64,000 nt of DNA, from assembly GCF_963457605.1 (NCBI RefSeq), contig NZ_OY735139.1, forward strand, positions 620,001-684,000, read 5' to 3'. The translations under genes were made by a program, and so were the position numbers. Source of the DNA: an uncultured Gellertiella sp. (lineage in GTDB: Bacteria > Pseudomonadota > Alphaproteobacteria > Rhizobiales > Rhizobiaceae). Under the pieces are notes generated by a model. It did not search any database. It worked only from the letters and a program-made list of their open reading frames with translations, and was not told where the DNA came from. Every line of letters starts with the position of its first letter. The stretch's first letter is position 1. Shown in pieces: positions 53,672 through 63,406 of this stretch.

Positions 53672-54541
53672 ATGCTGTCAGTTGCCGCCTGCCAATATTC
53701 CATCGATCTGATCGAGACCTTTGACGACTATGCCCGTCACCTGATGTCGCTCTGCCGCGATGCTGCGGACCAGGGCGCGAAATTGCTGGTGCTGCCGGAA
53801 TATTCCGCCGTGGTGCTGACCGGCCAGATGCATCCCGAAACCCGCGCCGATATTCGCGCCTCCTTCGACGCGATGCAGCCGATGCTGCCGCGCTGGATCG
53901 AGCTTTGCGCCGAAATTGCCCGCAGCCTGGATGTCTATCTGGTCAACGGCTCCGCCCCGGTCCTCGATCCCGATGGCCACTATCGCAATCGCAGCTGGTT
54001 CTTCGGGCCGGAGGGACTGATCGGCACCCAGGACAAGCTGATCATGACGCCCGGCGAGCGCGACGAATGGCAGATGAAGGGCGGCAAGGGGGTGAAACTC
54101 TTTGAAACGCCGATCGGCAAGTTCGGCATCCTGATCTGCTACGACAACGAATTCCCGATGCTGGCGCGCAGCCTGTCGGATGCGGGTGCCGACATGATTC
54201 TCGCCCCCTCCTGCACGGAACGGGAAGCGGGCTATTTTCGCGTCCGGGTCGGGGCGCAGGCGCGGGCGCTGGAAAACCAGATCGCGGTGCTGGTTTCCCC
54301 CACCGTCGGGATGTCGCCCTGGTCGCCCGCCGTCGACCGCAGCTGCGGCCGCGCCGCGCTTTACGTGCCGTCCGACTATGGCATGCCCGCCAATGGCGTT
54401 TTTGCCGAAAGCCCCGATCTCTGCCCCGACCAGAGCCGCTGGATGATCACCCGCATCGATCTTGCCGAGGTGAGGCGTCTGAGGACCGAAGGCCAGGTCG
54501 CCACCAACCGGGACTGGGCCGAACAGTTTACCGCACTTTGA
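53672..54541 (+). CDS. Carbon-nitrogen hydrolase (nitrilase superfamily)
   Basis: The protein has 289 residues. The catalytic Glu-Lys-Cys triad of the superfamily is visible: Glu ~43 in LLVLPEYSAVV, Lys ~119 in IGTQDKLIMTPGERDEW, Cys ~155 in FGILICYDNEFPMLARSL. Spacing and the GILICYDNEFP context resemble the amidase/N-carbamoyl-amino-acid hydrolase branches rather than true nitrilases. The substrate cannot be read. Because an ATC-hydrolase gene occurs at 19178, carbamoyl-cysteine is one possibility among many. No signal peptide is visible. Confidence 0.88.
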   Translation: MLSVAACQYSIDLIETFDDYARHLMSLCRDAADQGAKLLVLPEYSAVVLTGQMHPETRADIRASFDAMQPMLPRWIELCAEIARSLDVYLVNGSAPVLDPDGHYRNRSWFFGPEGLIGTQDKLIMTPGERDEWQMKGGKGVKLFETPIGKFGILICYDNEFPMLARSLSDAGADMILAPSCTEREAGYFRVRVGAQARALENQIAVLVSPTVGMSPWSPAVDRSCGRAALYVPSDYGMPANGVFAESPDLCPDQSRWMITRIDLAEVRRLRTEGQVATNRDWAEQFTAL

Positions 54542-54782
54542 CGACGTCTGATTTACCACGCTGTTTCAACAGCTTGTCCGGCAGAGATGAATCGGTTTGA
54601 AAGCCTCTTGACTCAGTTTGCGAGCGGTGCCGGAACGCCTGGTTCCTGCTCCGCTCAGGCAAGTTCATGGCGGATCCAGCATCAACCCGGTTGACTCCCG
54701 CGCCAGAATCGCTACCGCCTTTCCGGAATAAAAGGCGAACATGTTTCTGGCCTTTTGCAACGGAATGATTAGATTACAGCCC

Positions 54783-57269
54783 ATGAACAACGTATATGAC
54801 GATATTCCGTTCTTCGACGAAGATCAGGTGCCGGTGCAGCCGGTGGCCCCGGCCCCCCGGCCGGTGACGGCGCATGAGGTAGGGGTACCCTCCGGCATTG
54901 CCGCCCGGGCGATTGCCGCGCGCGGCCAGACCGCTCCTGCCGATTATCTGATGTCGCTGAACCCCGAACAGCGCGAGGCGGTGGAAAGCGTCGATGGTCC
55001 CGTCCTGGTGCTGGCGGGTGCAGGCACCGGCAAGACCCGGGTGCTGACCACCCGCATCGCCCATATCATCGGCACCGGACGGGCCTGGCCGAGCCAGATC
55101 CTCGCGGTGACCTTCACCAACAAGGCGGCGCGCGAGATGAAGGAGCGCATCGCGCTTCTGGCAGGCCGGGCGGTCGAGGGCATGCCCTGGCTCGGCACCT
55201 TCCACTCGATTGGCGTCAAGCTGTTGCGCCGCCATGCCGAGCTTGCGGGGCTGCGCTCCGACTTCACCATTCTCGACACCGACGACGTGATCCGGCTGAT
55301 CAAGCAGCTGATCCAGGCCGAGGGGCTTGACGACAAGCGCTGGCCTGCCCGGCAATTTGCCGGCATGCTCGACAACTGGAAGAACAAGGGGCTGGAACCC
55401 GCACAGATCCCCGAGGGCGACGCCCGCGCCTTTGCCAATGGCAAGGGCCGCGAGCTCTATGCCGCCTATCAGGCCCGGCTGAAGACCCTGAATGCCTGCG
55501 ATTTCGGCGACCTGCTGCTGCACCCGATCGCGATTTTCCGCAAGCATCCCGACATCCTCAGGGACTATCACCAGCGGTTCCGATATATCCTCGTCGACGA
55601 ATATCAGGATACCAACACCGCCCAGTACATGTGGCTCCGGCTGCTCGCCCAACGCCCGAGGGGCGAGACGCAGAATGTCTGTTGCGTCGGGGATGACGAC
55701 CAGTCGATCTATGGCTGGCGCGGGGCAGAGGTGGACAATATCCTCCGCTTCGAGAAGGATTTTCCCGGTGCCCGCGTCATCAAGCTTGAACGCAACTACC
55801 GCTCGACGGAACATATTCTCGGGGCCGCCGCCCATCTGATCGCCCATAACGAGGGCAGGCTCGGCAAGACGCTGTTTACCGACCGCACCGACCCCGACGA
55901 CGACAAGGTGGTCGTCCACGCCGCCTGGGACAGCGAGGAGGAAGCCCGCGCCGTCGGCGAGGAAATCGAGCAGCTGCAGCGCAAGAAGCACCTGCTCAAC
56001 AATATGGCAATCCTGGTGCGCGCCTCCTTCCAGATGCGCGAATTCGAAGACCGTTTCGTCACGCTCGGCCTCAATTACAGGGTGATCGGCGGCCCGCGCT
56101 TTTACGAACGGCTCGAAATCCGCGATGCCATGGCCTATTTCCGCATGGTCTGCCAGCCCGCCGACGATCTCGCCTTCGAGCGGATCATCAACACGCCGAA
56201 GCGCGGGCTTGGCGATACCACGGTGCGCAACCTGCACGACTATGCCCGGGCCCGCAATATCCCGATGCTGGCCGCCGCCGCCGACATCATCGAGACCGAC
56301 GAACTGAAGCCGAAGGCGCGCAAGGCGCTGTTCGATGTCGTCAGCGATTTCCGCCGCTGGCAGGGTCTGCTCGAAAACACTCCCCATACCGAGCTTGCAG
56401 AACAGATCCTCGACGAAAGCGGCTATACCGCCATGTGGCAGGCGGACAAATCCGCCGAAGCGCCGGGCCGGCTGGAAAACCTCAAGGAACTCATCCGCTC
56501 GATGGAGGCCTTCGAAAGCCTGCGCGGTTTCCTCGAACATGTCTCGCTGGTGATGGATGCCGAACAGAACGAGGAACTGGACGCCGTCTCGATCATGACG
56601 CTGCATTCGGCCAAGGGGCTGGAATTCGAGACCGTATTCCTGCCCGGCTGGGAGGAAGGCCTGTTTCCGCACCAGCGCTCGCTGGACGAAGGCGGGCGCT
56701 CCGGCCTTGAGGAGGAGCGGCGGCTTGCCTATGTCGGGATCACCCGCGCCAAGCGCCGCTGCCATATCTGGTTCGTCTCCAACCGCCGCATCCACGGTCT
56801 CTGGCAGACCACACTGCCCTCCCGCTTCCTCGAAGAACTGCCGCCCGCACATGTCGATGTCGCAAGCTCCGACACGTCCTATGGCGGCTATGGCGGACGC
56901 GGCGGCTATGGCCAGTCACGCTTCGACAAGGCAGAACCCTTCACCAACAGCTATGCGACCCCCGGCTGGAAACGGGCGCAGGCCAACGCCACCTCCGCCA
57001 CCCGCGACAACTGGGGCAGCCGCTCCGGCCATGCGGTGGAGCGGATCGGCTATGGCGAAAGCGGCCCGCGCGGCCGCACCATCGACGGTGAACTGGTGGC
57101 CAAATCCACCACCGAAACCCCGTCCCGCTTCACCCTCGGCGACCGCGTCTTCCACATCAAGTTCGGCAACGGCAATATCACCGGCATCGAAGGCAACAAG
57201 CTGACGATCCATTTCGACCGGGCCGGCGAGAAGCGGGTGCTGGAGGGGTTTGTCGAGGCTGTCGGGTAG
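54783..57269 (+). CDS. UvrD/PcrA-type SF1A DNA helicase
   Basis: The protein has 828 residues from ATG 54783 (MNNVYDDIPFFDEDQ); an earlier in-frame start at 54741 has no support. Motifs in order: Q-motif LNPEQREAVES (~58), Walker A LAGAGTGKTRVLTTRI (~75-90), VTFTNKAAREMKERI, motif II ILVDEYQDTNTAQY (~273), GDDDQSIYGWRGAE, and C-terminal IMTLHSAKGLEFETVFLPGWEEGLFPHQRS and AYVGITRAKRRC. The last ~60 residues (FTLGDRVFHIKFGNGNITGIEGNKLTIHFD) are the PcrA/UvrD Tudor-like domain that contacts RNA polymerase. A Gly/Tyr/Ser-rich linker precedes it. It acts in repair and in transcription-coupled repair. Confidence 0.93.
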   Translation: MNNVYDDIPFFDEDQVPVQPVAPAPRPVTAHEVGVPSGIAARAIAARGQTAPADYLMSLNPEQREAVESVDGPVLVLAGAGTGKTRVLTTRIAHIIGTGRAWPSQILAVTFTNKAAREMKERIALLAGRAVEGMPWLGTFHSIGVKLLRRHAELAGLRSDFTILDTDDVIRLIKQLIQAEGLDDKRWPARQFAGMLDNWKNKGLEPAQIPEGDARAFANGKGRELYAAYQARLKTLNACDFGDLLLHPIAIFRKHPDILRDYHQRFRYILVDEYQDTNTAQYMWLRLLAQRPRGETQNVCCVGDDDQSIYGWRGAEVDNILRFEKDFPGARVIKLERNYRSTEHILGAAAHLIAHNEGRLGKTLFTDRTDPDDDKVVVHAAWDSEEEARAVGEEIEQLQRKKHLLNNMAILVRASFQMREFEDRFVTLGLNYRVIGGPRFYERLEIRDAMAYFRMVCQPADDLAFERIINTPKRGLGDTTVRNLHDYARARNIPMLAAAADIIETDELKPKARKALFDVVSDFRRWQGLLENTPHTELAEQILDESGYTAMWQADKSAEAPGRLENLKELIRSMEAFESLRGFLEHVSLVMDAEQNEELDAVSIMTLHSAKGLEFETVFLPGWEEGLFPHQRSLDEGGRSGLEEERRLAYVGITRAKRRCHIWFVSNRRIHGLWQTTLPSRFLEELPPAHVDVASSDTSYGGYGGRGGYGQSRFDKAEPFTNSYATPGWKRAQANATSATRDNWGSRSGHAVERIGYGESGPRGRTIDGELVAKSTTETPSRFTLGDRVFHIKFGNGNITGIEGNKLTIHFDRAGEKRVLEGFVEAVG

Positions 57270-57396
57270 GATGTGCGGGCGGATGGCCGGGACTGGCCGG
57301 TGGCCGCATCATGCCCCGCCGGATCAGCGCCTTGCAGAAATACATAAATGCTATTATATTGACATTAAAACCTGAATTTGGCGCTTGGGCGATAAA

Positions 57397-57696
57397 ATGT
57401 TAGCATTTAAAATGTCTTCGCCCGCAGAACTGATCCGGGGATTGGCGGACCGCATGAAGCGCCGCCGGATCGAGCACGGATTGACCCAACGGGAACTGGC
57501 GGAAAGATCGAACGTTGCCTACGGATCGCTGCGGCTGTTTGAGGAGAGCGGGAAAATCTCGCTCGAGAGCCTCGCCAAGATAGCCTTCGCGCTTGAGGCC
57601 GAGGCCGAGTTCGAGGCATTGTTTCCCGGCCGGCCGCCACAGGTGATCGATGACATCATCGATCGTCCCCTCAAGCAGCGGGTACGCCGGAAATGA
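57397..57696 (+). CDS. hipB: HipB-type HTH antitoxin/regulator
   Basis: The protein has about 99 residues. The XRE helix-turn-helix is LADRMKRRRIEHGLTQRELAERSNVAYGSLRLFEESGKISLESLAKIAFALEAEAEFEALF (~16-77). ATG 57397 is used; ATG 57412 (MSSPAELI) is an alternative, and both ribosome sites are poor. It overlaps hipA by ATGA, as toxin-antitoxin pairs do. Sequence around the start holds widely spaced arms AAATGCTA and TAGCATTT (~57347 and ~57399), which could be paired operator sites. It should bind HipA and repress the operon. Confidence 0.85.
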   Translation: MLAFKMSSPAELIRGLADRMKRRRIEHGLTQRELAERSNVAYGSLRLFEESGKISLESLAKIAFALEAEAEFEALFPGRPPQVIDDIIDRPLKQRVRRK

Positions 57697-58946
57697 AGTT
57701 CAGGCCAATCCAGCAGATGCGTGTCACCCTGGATCTCGAAGGTGCCGAAAGGGAAGTCGGCACCCTCGCCTGGAGTGGCAGGGAACGCCGGGCCTACTTC
57801 CAGTACGCGGCTGATTTTCTCGCAGCGCCGCTTTTGCTGTCGCCATTCCACATGATGGCCACCTCCGGATTGATTGCGGCACCCCGCGATCCGTTCGACG
57901 GGCTGCACGGGCTTTTCAACGACAGCCTGCCGGATGGCTGGGGCCGCCTGCTGCTGGACCGCCGCCTCCAGCGGGCGGGCATCGACCATACAAGGCTTAC
58001 CGCCATCGACCGCCTCTCGGCGGTGGGCAAAACCGGAATGGGTGCGCTGACCTATGTTCCCGACCTGCCGGACGAACAGCAACGGGGGGCTGATGAAGAT
58101 CTCGACTGGTTCGCTGATCAGGTGGAACGGGTGCAGGCGGACATGGACATCGCCGACATCGACAGCTTGCAAGGTGCGCAAGGCGGATCTGCCGGTGCGC
58201 GGCCAAAGATCATGATCGGCTTCAACGAGGCCGGGAACCGTTGTGTTCTGGACTATGGCCAGCTGCTCGGTCCGGGGTTTGAACGCTGGATGGTCAAGGC
58301 TGCCGGTGCTGACGATCCGCGCGAGATCGGTGCAGAGGAGAAGGCCTATGCGCTGATGGCCAGGGCCGCAGGGCTGGAGATGGCGGAAACCCGGCTGTTC
58401 GACACCCGCAAGGGGCGAAAGCTCTTTGCCACGAAACGTTTCGACCGGACCGCATCCGGCAGGCTCCACATGCATACCGCAAGCGGCCTGCTGAATGCCA
58501 GCCATCGCGAGGCCTCGGTGACCTACGAGCAATTGCACAAGCTGGTCCACATCATGACCCGCGACGCAACGCAAGTGCTGAAGATGTTTCGCAACATGGT
58601 CTTCAATGTCCATGCGAGGAACCGCGACGACCATGCCAGGAACCACGCCTGCCTCATGGACGGGCAGGGCCGCTGGACACTGGCGCCTGCATATGATCTG
58701 ACCTTTTCGTCCGGTCCGGGCGGAGAACACAGTGCGACAATCGCCGGGGAAGGCAGAAGTCCCGGCACGCCCCACCTTCTGGCGGTCGCCAGGGGGGCTT
58801 CGATATCGGATCAGGATGCCAGGGATGTGATGGAGCAAGTGCGGACGGCTGTGGCGCGCTGGCCCGAATTTGCTGACGAAGCACGGCTGTCCCGATCCAG
58901 AACGGCCGAACTCGACGCTGTCCTGAATGGCACCCGGTCAGCCTAG
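57693..58946 (+). CDS. hipA: HipA-type serine/threonine kinase toxin
   Basis: The protein has 417 residues. The N-terminal domain includes FNDSLPDGWGRLLLDRRL (~71-88), typical of HipA couple-binding regions. The kinase core has GARPKIMIGFNE (phosphate/ATP loop, ~169), FATKRFDRTASGRLHMH (~246-262), and the catalytic loop NVHARNRDDHARNHACLMD (~307) in which DDHxxN supplies the catalytic Asp. A metal-binding LAPAYDLTFS (~329) follows. HipA kinases phosphorylate tRNA synthetases (GltX in E. coli) and cause dormancy; the target here is unknown. Intact, and coupled to hipB. The loop is NRDDHARN, close to the norm (GNxDxHxKN) but with an extra basic residue. Confidence 0.88.
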   Translation: MKFRPIQQMRVTLDLEGAEREVGTLAWSGRERRAYFQYAADFLAAPLLLSPFHMMATSGLIAAPRDPFDGLHGLFNDSLPDGWGRLLLDRRLQRAGIDHTRLTAIDRLSAVGKTGMGALTYVPDLPDEQQRGADEDLDWFADQVERVQADMDIADIDSLQGAQGGSAGARPKIMIGFNEAGNRCVLDYGQLLGPGFERWMVKAAGADDPREIGAEEKAYALMARAAGLEMAETRLFDTRKGRKLFATKRFDRTASGRLHMHTASGLLNASHREASVTYEQLHKLVHIMTRDATQVLKMFRNMVFNVHARNRDDHARNHACLMDGQGRWTLAPAYDLTFSSGPGGEHSATIAGEGRSPGTPHLLAVARGASISDQDARDVMEQVRTAVARWPEFADEARLSRSRTAELDAVLNGTRSA

Positions 58947-59088
58947 AGACGGTATCTCCCCGGCACGGCGACATGCGGCGCAAACCTGTCCACAAATACA
59001 GTATTGCCCTTCCCTGCCGCAGTTTGGCCGCTATGATCCCGCACCGCTTCGCTCCTGCCGAACCACTTGCCTGCCATAAGGAAAATTC

Positions 59089-61842
59089 ATGTCGCGCATG
59101 CCACGTCTGCTTGTTCTTCCGGTCACCGCCCTTGCCCTGTCGATCACCGGCGGTTCGGGCCTGCAGCCGGTACGGGCGGAGGAGAGTGCCGGGCCTGTCA
59201 TCGAGCAATATGACCTGCCGAATGGCCTGACCGTGGTGCTGGCGCCGACGCGCGGCTCGGAAACGGTCAGCACCGTCGTGATCTACGAGGCGGGCTCGGC
59301 CAACGAGCCGAAGGGCCGCTCGGGGTTTGCCCATCTGTTCGAACATCTGATGTTTGAAGGCACCCATGACATCCCGGATTACGATGCGGCGATTTCGGCG
59401 GTGGGCGGCGAAAACAATGCCTTTACCGAATGGGACACCACCACCTACCACAATAGCGGGCCGAAAGAGGCGCTGCCGGAATTCATCCGGCTTGAGGCGG
59501 ATCGCATGGCCAATCTGGCCAATGGCGTCACCCAGGAAGATCTCGACAACCAGCGCGCCGTGGTTCTGAACGAGATGCGGCAGAACACGCTCGACACGCC
59601 CGGCGGTGCGGCGGTGGAGCAGGCAACGGTGGCGCTTGCGCCTGCGGGCCATCCCTATGCCCATGCGGTGATCGGCTCGATCAAAGATCTGGAAAATGCC
59701 CGTCTGGAGGATGTCGTCGCCTTCCACCGGCTGAACTATGTGCCGGATCGCGCCACGCTGGCGATATCAGGCAATTTTGACATCGACGAGGCCAGGGTCG
59801 ATATCGAAAAGACCTTCGGCCTTATTCCGGCCCCTTATCGCGGCAATTTCGCCAGCCGCTGGTATAACGCCCTCATGAACGACATCGGCCTCGGCGATAC
59901 GCCGCCGCTGGCGACAGCGCTGGCAGAGCCGGTGTCGCTGACGTTCAAGGATGCGGTCAGCCAGCAGCAGGTCAGCCTCTACTGGCCGGGCCCGGAGCGG
60001 ATCACCCGCAAATCGGTGGAGGATCTGCTGCTGGGCGCGGTTCTGTCGACGGGCAAGAGCTCGCTTCAGCAAAAGCTGGTCATCGAGCAGCGCGTTGCCA
60101 ATTCGGCTGGTGCGGGCTGGGACTATCGCAATCTCGGCGGCGAGTTCACCGTCAGCGCTTCGGCTGCCAGGGATGTGTCGGCCGAACAGCTCGAGGCGGC
60201 CCTGCACAGGACGCTGGAGACGATTGCCAGCGACGGCATTTCGAAGGAAGCGCTGGATGCCGCCCGGGCGCAACTGAAGGAAAGTTTCGACAACCAGCCG
60301 AACACGCCCCTCTCCTTCGCCCTGTCGCTCGCAACCACGGCGGCCTGGGGTGGCGATGCCCATGACTGGCGTCAGGAAGAAACGCTGGCAAGGGACGTGA
60401 CGCCGGAAGATCTGACCGCCGACCTCAAGGCCTTCCTCGGCGCCAATGCCGTTACCGTGCATCTGCTGCCCGGCCCGCGCAATGCCACCTATCCGCCGGT
60501 GCTTGCCAATGCCACCGGCGTGCCGGAACCGGTGATCGCGCCGGCCCGGGCCGATATCCACATACCGAAGCTTGCCCTCACCGAGGCGGCGGGCGTGATC
60601 CTGCCGGAGATCCAGCATCGCAAGCTTGCCAATGGTGCCAGCCTCGAGGTCTACAAATCCGGCGATGCCGTGCGGGCCAATATTGTGCTGACGGTCTCCG
60701 GCGGCAAGACCAGCAGCCTGCCCGCACTTGCCGACCTGGCGCTGAATATCGGCGGACGCGGCATCGGCGACACACCGCTTGTGGCGCTCGACCAGCAATT
60801 GAAGCAGGCGGGCATCGGCATGTCGGGCAATGCCGGTCCCTATTCCTCGCTGCTCAGCATCAGCGGCCCGCTGCCAAGGTTCGACCAGTCGGCAAGCCTG
60901 CTTGCCGACGCCCTGAGCAAGCCGCGCTATGACCAGAAGGAATGGCAGGCCACCATTGACAGCGCCGTGGCGAGTATCGACCAGCGCAAACTCGATCCCG
61001 GTTATCAGGCGCTGCGCGGGCTGATCGAACAGGTCTATCCCGCCACATCCATCGAAGCGCGCGAAGCCACTGCCGGGGGCCTGAAGGCGCTGACCATGCC
61101 CCAGGCGAAAGACCTGTTTGACGGCCTTGTCCAGCCCGAACGCGCCACCCTGCATGTGGTCAGCAGCCTTGACGCCGATGATGTCAAGGCCCGGCTCGAC
61201 AAGGCCTTTGCCGGCTGGAAGGGCGGCAGGCCGGTGCCCCCCGCCCCCATGCCGACCCGTCCGGCCATCCGGGAAGGCTTGGTCACCCGCCCGGTGACCG
61301 GCGCGACCCAGAGCGTGCTGCTGATGGCAATGCCCGCCCCGGAACCCGGTACGCTGGAAGCCTCCGCTTTCGATCTGGCCACCCGCATCCTGGGCGGCAC
61401 CTTCAAGAGCCGCCTCAATCTCGACCTGCGCGAGGAGAAGGGCTGGTCCTATGGCATCAGCGCCGAGACCAACGGCAACAAGGGCCTGAACAACACGCTT
61501 CTCTATATCCAGGCCGCCGTCGATACCGCCCATACGACGGAATCGATTGCCGAGATCCGCAAGGTCATCAAGGCTATGGCCAGCAATCCCGTCACGCAGA
61601 CCGAATTCGACACCGCCCGCAAGACGATGAAGGCGGAATTCCTTGCCTCGGTCGGCAATGCGGAGTCCATCACCGGCCTGGTGGCGGGCCTTGCCAGCAC
61701 CGGCTTCACGCTGGCAGATCTCGCCATCTATCTGAAGCAGGTGGATGCATTGACGCTTGCCGATGTGCAGAAACAGGCCAATGTCATTGCCTCCCTGCCG
61801 CTGGCGATTTCGGTCGCGGGCGATCCCGCCAAAATCAAATGA
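59089..61842 (+). CDS. M16-family zinc metallopeptidase, exported, two-domain
   Basis: The protein has 917 residues with an N-terminal signal peptide (RLLVLPVTALALSITGGSG...VRA, ~6-30). The inverted zinc motif is HLFEHLMFEGT (HxxEH, His82-His86), with the distal glutamate in QRAVVLNEMRQN about 75 residues later, so the first half is catalytic. The second half (from ~510, LPEIQHRKLANGASLEVYKSG) repeats the M16 fold without the motif. LRGLIEQVYP and LRE/EKGWSYGISA-type blocks are present (the R/Y pair lies in the C-terminal half). Such periplasmic pitrilysin-like proteases degrade peptides. Its stop directly abuts the amidase stop, so the genes are convergent with no gap. Confidence 0.92.
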   Translation: MSRMPRLLVLPVTALALSITGGSGLQPVRAEESAGPVIEQYDLPNGLTVVLAPTRGSETVSTVVIYEAGSANEPKGRSGFAHLFEHLMFEGTHDIPDYDAAISAVGGENNAFTEWDTTTYHNSGPKEALPEFIRLEADRMANLANGVTQEDLDNQRAVVLNEMRQNTLDTPGGAAVEQATVALAPAGHPYAHAVIGSIKDLENARLEDVVAFHRLNYVPDRATLAISGNFDIDEARVDIEKTFGLIPAPYRGNFASRWYNALMNDIGLGDTPPLATALAEPVSLTFKDAVSQQQVSLYWPGPERITRKSVEDLLLGAVLSTGKSSLQQKLVIEQRVANSAGAGWDYRNLGGEFTVSASAARDVSAEQLEAALHRTLETIASDGISKEALDAARAQLKESFDNQPNTPLSFALSLATTAAWGGDAHDWRQEETLARDVTPEDLTADLKAFLGANAVTVHLLPGPRNATYPPVLANATGVPEPVIAPARADIHIPKLALTEAAGVILPEIQHRKLANGASLEVYKSGDAVRANIVLTVSGGKTSSLPALADLALNIGGRGIGDTPLVALDQQLKQAGIGMSGNAGPYSSLLSISGPLPRFDQSASLLADALSKPRYDQKEWQATIDSAVASIDQRKLDPGYQALRGLIEQVYPATSIEAREATAGGLKALTMPQAKDLFDGLVQPERATLHVVSSLDADDVKARLDKAFAGWKGGRPVPPAPMPTRPAIREGLVTRPVTGATQSVLLMAMPAPEPGTLEASAFDLATRILGGTFKSRLNLDLREEKGWSYGISAETNGNKGLNNTLLYIQAAVDTAHTTESIAEIRKVIKAMASNPVTQTEFDTARKTMKAEFLASVGNAESITGLVAGLASTGFTLADLAIYLKQVDALTLADVQKQANVIASLPLAISVAGDPAKIK

Positions 61843-63261
61843 TCAGACGTCGGGCTGGCGCGACAGCCAGTCCGTCGCCGCCTCATAGGCCGCCGCCAGC
61901 GCCAGCACCTGCCGGTCGCCACGCGGCGGGCCGATGATCTGGATGCCTGCGGGCAGGCCATGGCTGCCGAAGCCCGCAGGCATGGCAGCCACCGGCAGAC
62001 CGGCCATGGTCGGACCGATCACCACCTCCATCCAGCGGTGATAGCTATCCATTTGCCGCCCGGCGATCTCCTTCGGCCAGTCCCATTCCGCCGGGAAGGG
62101 AAAGACCTGCTGGGAGGGCAGGATCAGGAAATCATGGTGCCGGAACAGTTCCAGCATTGCCCGGTACCAGTCGCTGCGGATGACGGAGGCCGCATGCACC
62201 TCCTCCGCCGACAGCGCCAGACCATGTTCCACCTCGAAGCAAAGCTCCGGCTTCATCTTCGCCCGCCGCGCGGGATCGGCATGATCGGCGCGATGGCCGC
62301 CCATCACCAGGAAATGCCGCAGCACCTTCCAGCCCTGCCAGAGCCGCTCCATCGGATAGAAATCCCCGACCGAGCTGACCGCTGCCCCGAGCCTGCGGAA
62401 CACCGGGAGCGTGGACTGGCAGAGATCGAGCACCCCGCTTTCGAAGGGCAGATAGCCATTGTAATCGCCGAGCCAGCCGATCCGCGCACCGCTGAAATCC
62501 GGACGGTCGCCGTGCGAAAACGGCCCCTCCGCGCGCGACAGCGGATCGCGCCGGTCATAGCCCGCCTGGGTCTCGATGAGCCGGGCGACATCGCCGACGG
62601 AACGGCCCATCGGCCCCAGCACCGAGAGCTGGTCGAGAAACAGATCCGGCCCCGGCGCGGGGATCACCCCCGGTGACGGGCGGAAGCCCACGACATTGTT
62701 GAAGCCTGCGGGATTGCGCAGCGAGCCCATCATGTCGCTGCCATCGGCAAGTGCCACGAGCCGGGCGGCAAGCGCTGCCCCTGCCCCGCCGCTCGATCCG
62801 CCGGCACTTTTCGAAGGGTCCCACGGATTGCGGGTGACGCCGAAGACGGGATTGTAGGAATGGCTGCCGAGGCCCATTTCAGGCGTGTTGGTCTTGCCGA
62901 TGAAGATCGCGCCCGCCGCCCGCATCCGCGCCACCTGGATTTCATCCGCCTCCGGCATGGTGCCCTGATAGAGCGGCGAGCCGTAGCTCGACGGAATGCC
63001 CCTGACATCGGCCAGATCCTTGACCGCCATCGGCACGCCATGCAGCCAGCCGTGATCTTCGCCTGCCGAAAGCGCCCGGTCCGCCGCCTCCGCCTGCCCG
63101 ATCAGCTGGTCCTCGTCGCCAAGGCTGATGATGGCATTGAGGGTGGGATTGATCCGGGCGATGCGCTGAAGCGTGGCCTCCATCACCTGCCGCGCCGTCA
63201 GCCTGCGCTGGTGAATGGCGGCGGAAAGCTCCTGCGCCGTCAGCTTCGCGATATCCGTCAT
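61843..63261 (-). CDS. Amidase-signature family amidase
   Basis: The protein has 472 residues from ATG 63261. The amidase-signature triad is visible: the lysine in GVPMAVKDLADVRGIPSSYGSP (~74), then the serines in KSAGGSSGGAGAALAARLVALADGSDMMGSLRNPAGFNNV (~150-190; the loop reads GSDMMGS instead of the usual GSDGGGS). Such enzymes hydrolyse amides or transfer the amide group. The altered loop and the nearby nicotinamidase gene do not settle the substrate. It could take amides produced by the nitrile hydratase at 27-28 kb; inference. Confidence 0.9.
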   Translation of the reverse strand: MTDIAKLTAQELSAAIHQRRLTARQVMEATLQRIARINPTLNAIISLGDEDQLIGQAEAADRALSAGEDHGWLHGVPMAVKDLADVRGIPSSYGSPLYQGTMPEADEIQVARMRAAGAIFIGKTNTPEMGLGSHSYNPVFGVTRNPWDPSKSAGGSSGGAGAALAARLVALADGSDMMGSLRNPAGFNNVVGFRPSPGVIPAPGPDLFLDQLSVLGPMGRSVGDVARLIETQAGYDRRDPLSRAEGPFSHGDRPDFSGARIGWLGDYNGYLPFESGVLDLCQSTLPVFRRLGAAVSSVGDFYPMERLWQGWKVLRHFLVMGGHRADHADPARRAKMKPELCFEVEHGLALSAEEVHAASVIRSDWYRAMLELFRHHDFLILPSQQVFPFPAEWDWPKEIAGRQMDSYHRWMEVVIGPTMAGLPVAAMPAGFGSHGLPAGIQIIGPPRGDRQVLALAAAYEAATDWLSRQPDV

Positions 63262-63406
63262 GCCTGTCCTCTCCCCCCGCACGACCTTCCTTTTAGCAGA
63301 GCGGCCACACACCTTTAAACCCGTTGGCAACTGCTTATTTCTGTCATCGACGACTTGCGGGCGATGGCAACAACGCTCATGTTGCAGCGCGAAGAGAGGA
63401 TGGACC

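Noticed and set aside
54774-56852. 692-codon reverse frame over the UvrD helicase
   Set aside because: Antisense shadow of a gene with all helicase motifs.
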